Origin: Ettlia oleoabundans
Lineage: Eukaryota > Chlorophyta > Chlorophyceae > Chlamydomonadales
Direction: 5' to 3'
DNA: 16,110 bases
Assembly: GCA_019693395.1 (NCBI GenBank)
Contig: JAAMXP010000700.1
Span: forward strand, 7,112-23,221
Within the stretch, counting starts at the first letter, position 1. Every line of letters begins with the position of its first letter. Under the pieces are notes generated by a model. The model was not told the DNA's origin and did no database searches. It saw nothing but the letters and a program-made list of their open reading frames with translations. The position numbers and the translations under genes are program-made. Positions 13,135 through 16,110 of the stretch are shown here, in pieces.

Positions 13135-13922
13135 TCAATCCGTATCTGCCATGCGCAGCAGCTTGCGTTGCTTCTTGCTCTTCATCATGCGCTTGGCCGT
13201 TGCGGCGCTGACTCGCGTCACGACCAACGACTTCTGCCGAGCCGCTTCCTTGCGCTGCTTGGCCTCCTCCCGTTTCCGCCGTACCTCTGCTGCCGCCTCT
13301 TTGCGCGCTGCTTCTGCCGCCCGCTTACGCTCTTTAAAAGCCGCATCCTCTGCCTTTATCGCCATTTTCTTTTCCCAGCTGCTAGTGAGCTTGGGGTTCT
13401 TTAGGCTGCCCGCGCGCTGCCCTGGCTGCTTCCACGCGCGTCCCGATGCCTTGCCCACTCCCACCGTGTTGTGCTTGGTGCGCTTGGCAGGCTCCTCAAC
13501 TGCCACTGCCGGCTCGCCTTGCTCCATCTCTTCCTGCTCCCGCTCCACCTGAACAGGAGCGGGCGCAGGAACAAGGTGTTGTGTGAGGGTAAGCACAGCA
13601 CAATGCAAAATGCGCAGCACTCAACAGGCATTGCTACCTGGAGGAAAACTTGTAAGCAAAGCCAATTGAAAGCCACTGCACTTTGCACATCTCAACAATA
13701 AAACAACAGCTGCAAGCTGCACCTGGCCGTGTGGGCCCCCACCCCAGCGCTGCCCACCTGTTCCGCATACTCGTCCAGCTTCCGCTTGGTGCCAACTTTG
13801 CCCCACTTTGTGACACCAACTTTGTAGCCGCGTGCAGTGTCAGGAAACTGCCGGAAGTCATACAGCGGCTGCGGCTTGTACTGAGGCGGCACCGGCACCT
13901 CTTCCGCCACCGCTGCTGCCAT
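13135..13922 (-). CDS. Cgr1/CCDC86-family ribosome-biogenesis protein, 2 coding exons
   Basis: Cgr1-family proteins (yeast Cgr1, animal CCDC86) are small basic nucleolar proteins needed for pre-rRNA processing of the large subunit. Exons 13922-13758 and 13548-13135 join in phase 0 to give 192 aa. The family core starts at GKASGRAWKQ (about 87-96), passes through SSWEKKM (111-117) and becomes a long charged helix of Lys/Arg/Glu/Ala repeats (about 117-160), ending in a Lys-rich stretch around MMKSKKQRKLL (176-186), a likely nucleolar targeting signal. The first exon (MAAAVAEEVPVPPQYKP) carries KWGKVGTKRKLDEY and is not one I know from the family. ATG at 13922 is the first in frame and directly follows a short leader. 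A good acceptor at 13943 suggests a 5'UTR intron. The family call rests on the SGR.WK...SWEKKM pattern and composition, so it is good but not certain. Confidence 0.85.
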
Positions 13923-13942
13923 ATTTTACGTTAGTGGCGCTC

Positions 13943-14147
13943 CTGCACAGTAGGTACGCTTAATGCGTGTCAGTAGGCAACTCAATGCCTATGGGCGGGG
14001 CCTGGGGCTTGTAGCACAGCGCAGCGGCGAAACACCATGCATGCCCCGGGCCCTGGAGCGTCGCCGAGGCTAGATTATTGCCTTTTGGAACTCATGTATT
14101 GGGATTGAAGCAACCGTCGTCGCCGCCTCGTCGCCGCCGCCACTCAC
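13943..14147 (-). other. Probable 5'UTR intron of the CGR1-family gene
   Basis: On the minus strand a strong donor, AAGCGG|GTGAGTGG, ends at 14148. A good acceptor, TACTGTGCAG, ends at 13943, 20 bases before the CGR1 ATG. Joining them would give a 205-bp intron of the size usual here. The upstream segment reads open (ALIADVASAETKR) but hits TAA just after the junction, so I take it as leader rather than coding sequence. This rests on splice consensus alone. Confidence 0.45.
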
Positions 14148-14516
14148 CCGCTTGGTTTCTGCAGATGCGACGTCTGCAATAAGTGCCGAGAGCTGCGTGG
14201 ACTGTGCTCGACCCGTGGTGCCCTGTACAACAAGCGAAGGGGCATGTACATGCCACATAGCCCAGAGCTCGGTTGTCCCGCACTCGCTGTACTGCCGTGA
14301 GCTCTGCGGCCACCCCCTGTGACTGGACTTAGAGCAGATCGAGACTCCAATCGTTCCACAAAGTCGCCCCCGCCTTATTCGTTCTGCACCCGACCCTTCA
14401 ATCGGCCCTGCTGATCACAGTCGAGTGTCGCAGCTACCCATCGACGTGACCTGCAACTTGGTTGGTTGTAGCAGTGTGTTTGTCGCCGTTTAGCAGGCCG
14501 CCTTGGCGGGTGGACG
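14148..14516. promoter_or_regulatory. Shared upstream region of the divergent CGR1 and PSMB3 genes
   Basis: This interval separates the likely 5' leader of CGR1 (-) from the PSMB3 start codon (+, 14517). It must hold the PSMB3 promoter and 5'UTR and the CGR1 promoter. I see no recognisable element or protein-coding text. The whole gap between the two start codons is 594 bp. Confidence 0.45.
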
Positions 14517-15920
14517 ATGTCGGTGAGCCCTCGACCTCTTCTCGCGCTCACAGCCCGTTGCATTCCCTGTTTTATCACGCTATGTGTGTCATGATGCCTC
14601 CTGCAGATATTTGAGTACAATGGATCGGCCATAGGTGTGTCACGCTGCCGATTGATCACCGGCTGAACGGCTGTGCTTGAGCTCAAAGAGGAATGTTGTG
14701 ACCAGCGTATAACACAGGAGGCTTGACAGATACCCAGCCCCACTCCCTATCCCTGCAGTGGCCATGGCGGGCAAGGAGTGCGTGGCGATAGCCAGTGACC
14801 TGCGGTTTGGTGTGCAGCTGCAGACGCTTGCCACAGACTACAAGAAGATCTACAAGATCCACGACCAGCTTTTCATTGGTCTGGCAGGACTAGGCACAGA
14901 TGCAGAAACACTGTGAGCCCAGCTGGCTGTGGAGGGGTGCCCGGGGCCGATCGCCGCATGCACTAACAGCGGATGGGGGCTGTTCTGGCGCGCAGGGCAG
15001 GTCATGATGAGGAGCCGGATGATTTGCTCCTTCAGCTGGCTTGCAGCATCTGTCCGCAACTTTTACCACAACCACAGCTCTTGACATTGGAGAGTCGCCT
15101 GGTTCCTCTCTCCTGCTTGCCTTACCATGCCACCCCTTCATTTCGCTTTACTGCAGACTATTTCGCCTGCAGTTTGACCCTACAGTGTGCTTCACCTGCC
15201 GCTTTCCCCTTTCTTTGCTCACCTCCCTTCAACTCACACACCAACACGCTTTCCCTGCCTCCGGAATGTTACCTGGAACCCCGCAGCTCCCAACGCTTTG
15301 CCTTCAAGCACAACCTGTACAAGCTGCGGGAGGAGCGCGACATCAAGCCCTCCGCCTTTGGCCACCTCGTTTCGGCCACGCTGTATGAGCGGCGATTTGG
15401 GCCCTACTTCTGCCAACCAGTCATAGGTGCGGGTGCGGTGAGGCTGGGTGCCAGTTTGAGTCGAGACCCTGCTCAGGCCTGGGGCAGCCCCGAGTCACCC
15501 AAGCGTTCCTCTACTAGCTGCCAGCTGCTGTTCTAGCTGCACGTTTTCCCAGCACCAGTTTCCCATCCAGCAACTTGCACAACAACACCACAGCCTCGCT
15601 AGCTACACCATTGTGCGTCGGCCTGCCTCCTGTGACTAGCGGCGGTGCTGCGCCAGGGCTCAAATGCCCACGGACCCTGCTTGGCTGTCCTCCCCCCCCA
15701 AAGGCACCCGCCCTTTCCATCCCTGCACTCCCCCTCCTATAACCCCACCTGTGCGTGTGGTACCCCTGTGTGTGCAGCCGGGTTGGAGCCTGATGGCACG
15801 CCTTACCTGTGCGGCATGGACAGCATCGGCGCTCAGGAGACGGCCAAGGACTTTATGGTGGCGGGCACAGCCACAGACTCGCTGCTGGGCATATGCGAAA
15901 GCCTCTGGCGGCCTGACTTG
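14517..15920 (+). CDS. PSMB3 (PBC1): 20S proteasome subunit beta type-3, first five coding exons, 3' end missing
   Basis: Beta-3 is a structural, non-cleaving subunit of the beta rings of the 20S proteasome core. Exons: 14517-14522, 14607-14634, 14759-14912, 15287-15426 and 15778-15920, giving 157 of about 204 residues; the rest lies beyond the window. Phases all join. The text follows the plant PBC1 pattern: MSIFEYNGSAIVAMAGKEC, ASDLRFGVQLQT, LFIGLAGLGTDAETL, FKHNLYKLREERDIKP, YERRFGPYFCQPVIAGLEPD, MDSIGAQETAKDF and GTATDSLLGICESLW. As in the family, there is no processed N-terminal catalytic threonine. The first coding exon is only ATG TCG (six coding bases), followed by a good GTGAGC donor; the conserved MS-IFEYNGSA start supports it. 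The last visible exon ends at a GTGCGT donor. Confidence 0.96.
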
Positions 15921-16110
15921 GTGCGTGGGCCGTGTGATGGCGTTCAGGGGGTCGAGCAGGGTTATGCTTCCGTGTGGATGGGGCCCGTGCTGACAGCCTG
16001 CATGATGGCCAGCCAATCTTTTCGTGCATCCACCCATGCATTCACCATCACCACTACCATCACCCAGCACTATTACCCACTCAAACAAGTGCCGTTGTCC
16101 CCCCATACAC
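15921..16110 (+). other. Start of PSMB3 intron 5, cut by the window end
   Basis: Sequence after the GTGCGTGG donor of exon 5 shows no acceptor followed by the expected proteasome C-terminal text. It contains a CCAT/CAC-rich low-complexity patch around 16029-16065. Confidence 0.7.

Noticed and set aside
14070..14258. A small minus-strand frame with a plausible look (QSTQLSALIADVASAETKR), considered as a separate gene
   Set aside because: It ends at a strong donor whose only good acceptor leads straight to a stop before the CGR1 ATG. It is better read as a CGR1 leader exon with an upstream open frame.
14375..14743. A 122-codon minus-strand frame over the PSMB3 5' end
   Set aside because: It is antisense to PSMB3 exons 1-2 and intron 2, with no recognisable similarity.
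14973..15536. A 187-codon plus-strand open frame
   Set aside because: It spans PSMB3 intron 3 and part of exon 4 in mixed frames. Only the AFKHNLYKLREERD part is real protein, and it belongs to the spliced gene.

Overview
This window looks like nuclear DNA of a green alga (Chlorophyta). Its genes are split by many short introns (about 75-430 bp) with a C/T-rich tract ending in gcag. Codons are GC-rich. A phytoene desaturase of the plant/cyanobacterial type with an apparent plastid presequence is present. Several genes carry TGTAA, the usual chlorophyte poly(A) signal, downstream of the stop. The species cannot be fixed from the sequence alone.

Seven genes can be supported. In order: (1) the last exon of RPS18 (+, 24-191); (2) a complete 12-exon phytoene desaturase gene PDS (-, 5837-1283); (3) a 5-exon SGF11, a subunit of the SAGA deubiquitinase module (+, 6100-7208); (4) an 8-exon gene for an unrecognised protein with an endonuclease/exonuclease/phosphatase (EEP) domain, a coiled coil and a helical SAP-like C-terminus (-, 10180-7613); (5) a 7-exon zinc-free quinone oxidoreductase of the MDR superfamily (-, 12648-10507); (6) a 2-exon Cgr1/CCDC86-type ribosome-biogenesis protein (-, 13922-13135), probably with an extra 5'UTR intron; (7) the first five coding exons of the proteasome subunit beta-3 gene (+, 14517-15920), cut by the window end.

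Layout: PDS/SGF11 and CGR1/PSMB3 are head-to-head pairs with short shared upstream regions. RPS18/PDS and SGF11/EEP are tail-to-tail. CGR1, QOR and EEP lie in tandem on the minus strand. Nothing suggests a mobile element, an RNA gene, a virus or a CRISPR array. The genes look like ordinary housekeeping and plastid-metabolism loci with no shared pathway.

All exon models were built by hand from conserved protein text, splice-site consensus and phase. Each complete model closes in frame: PDS 537 aa, SGF11 161 aa, EEP protein 508 aa, QOR 372 aa, CGR1 192 aa. The points most worth a second look are the EEP/coiled-coil/SAP-like fusion, three apparent GC-AG introns, a PDS stop codon lying inside a strong splice donor, and a two-codon first coding exon in PSMB3.
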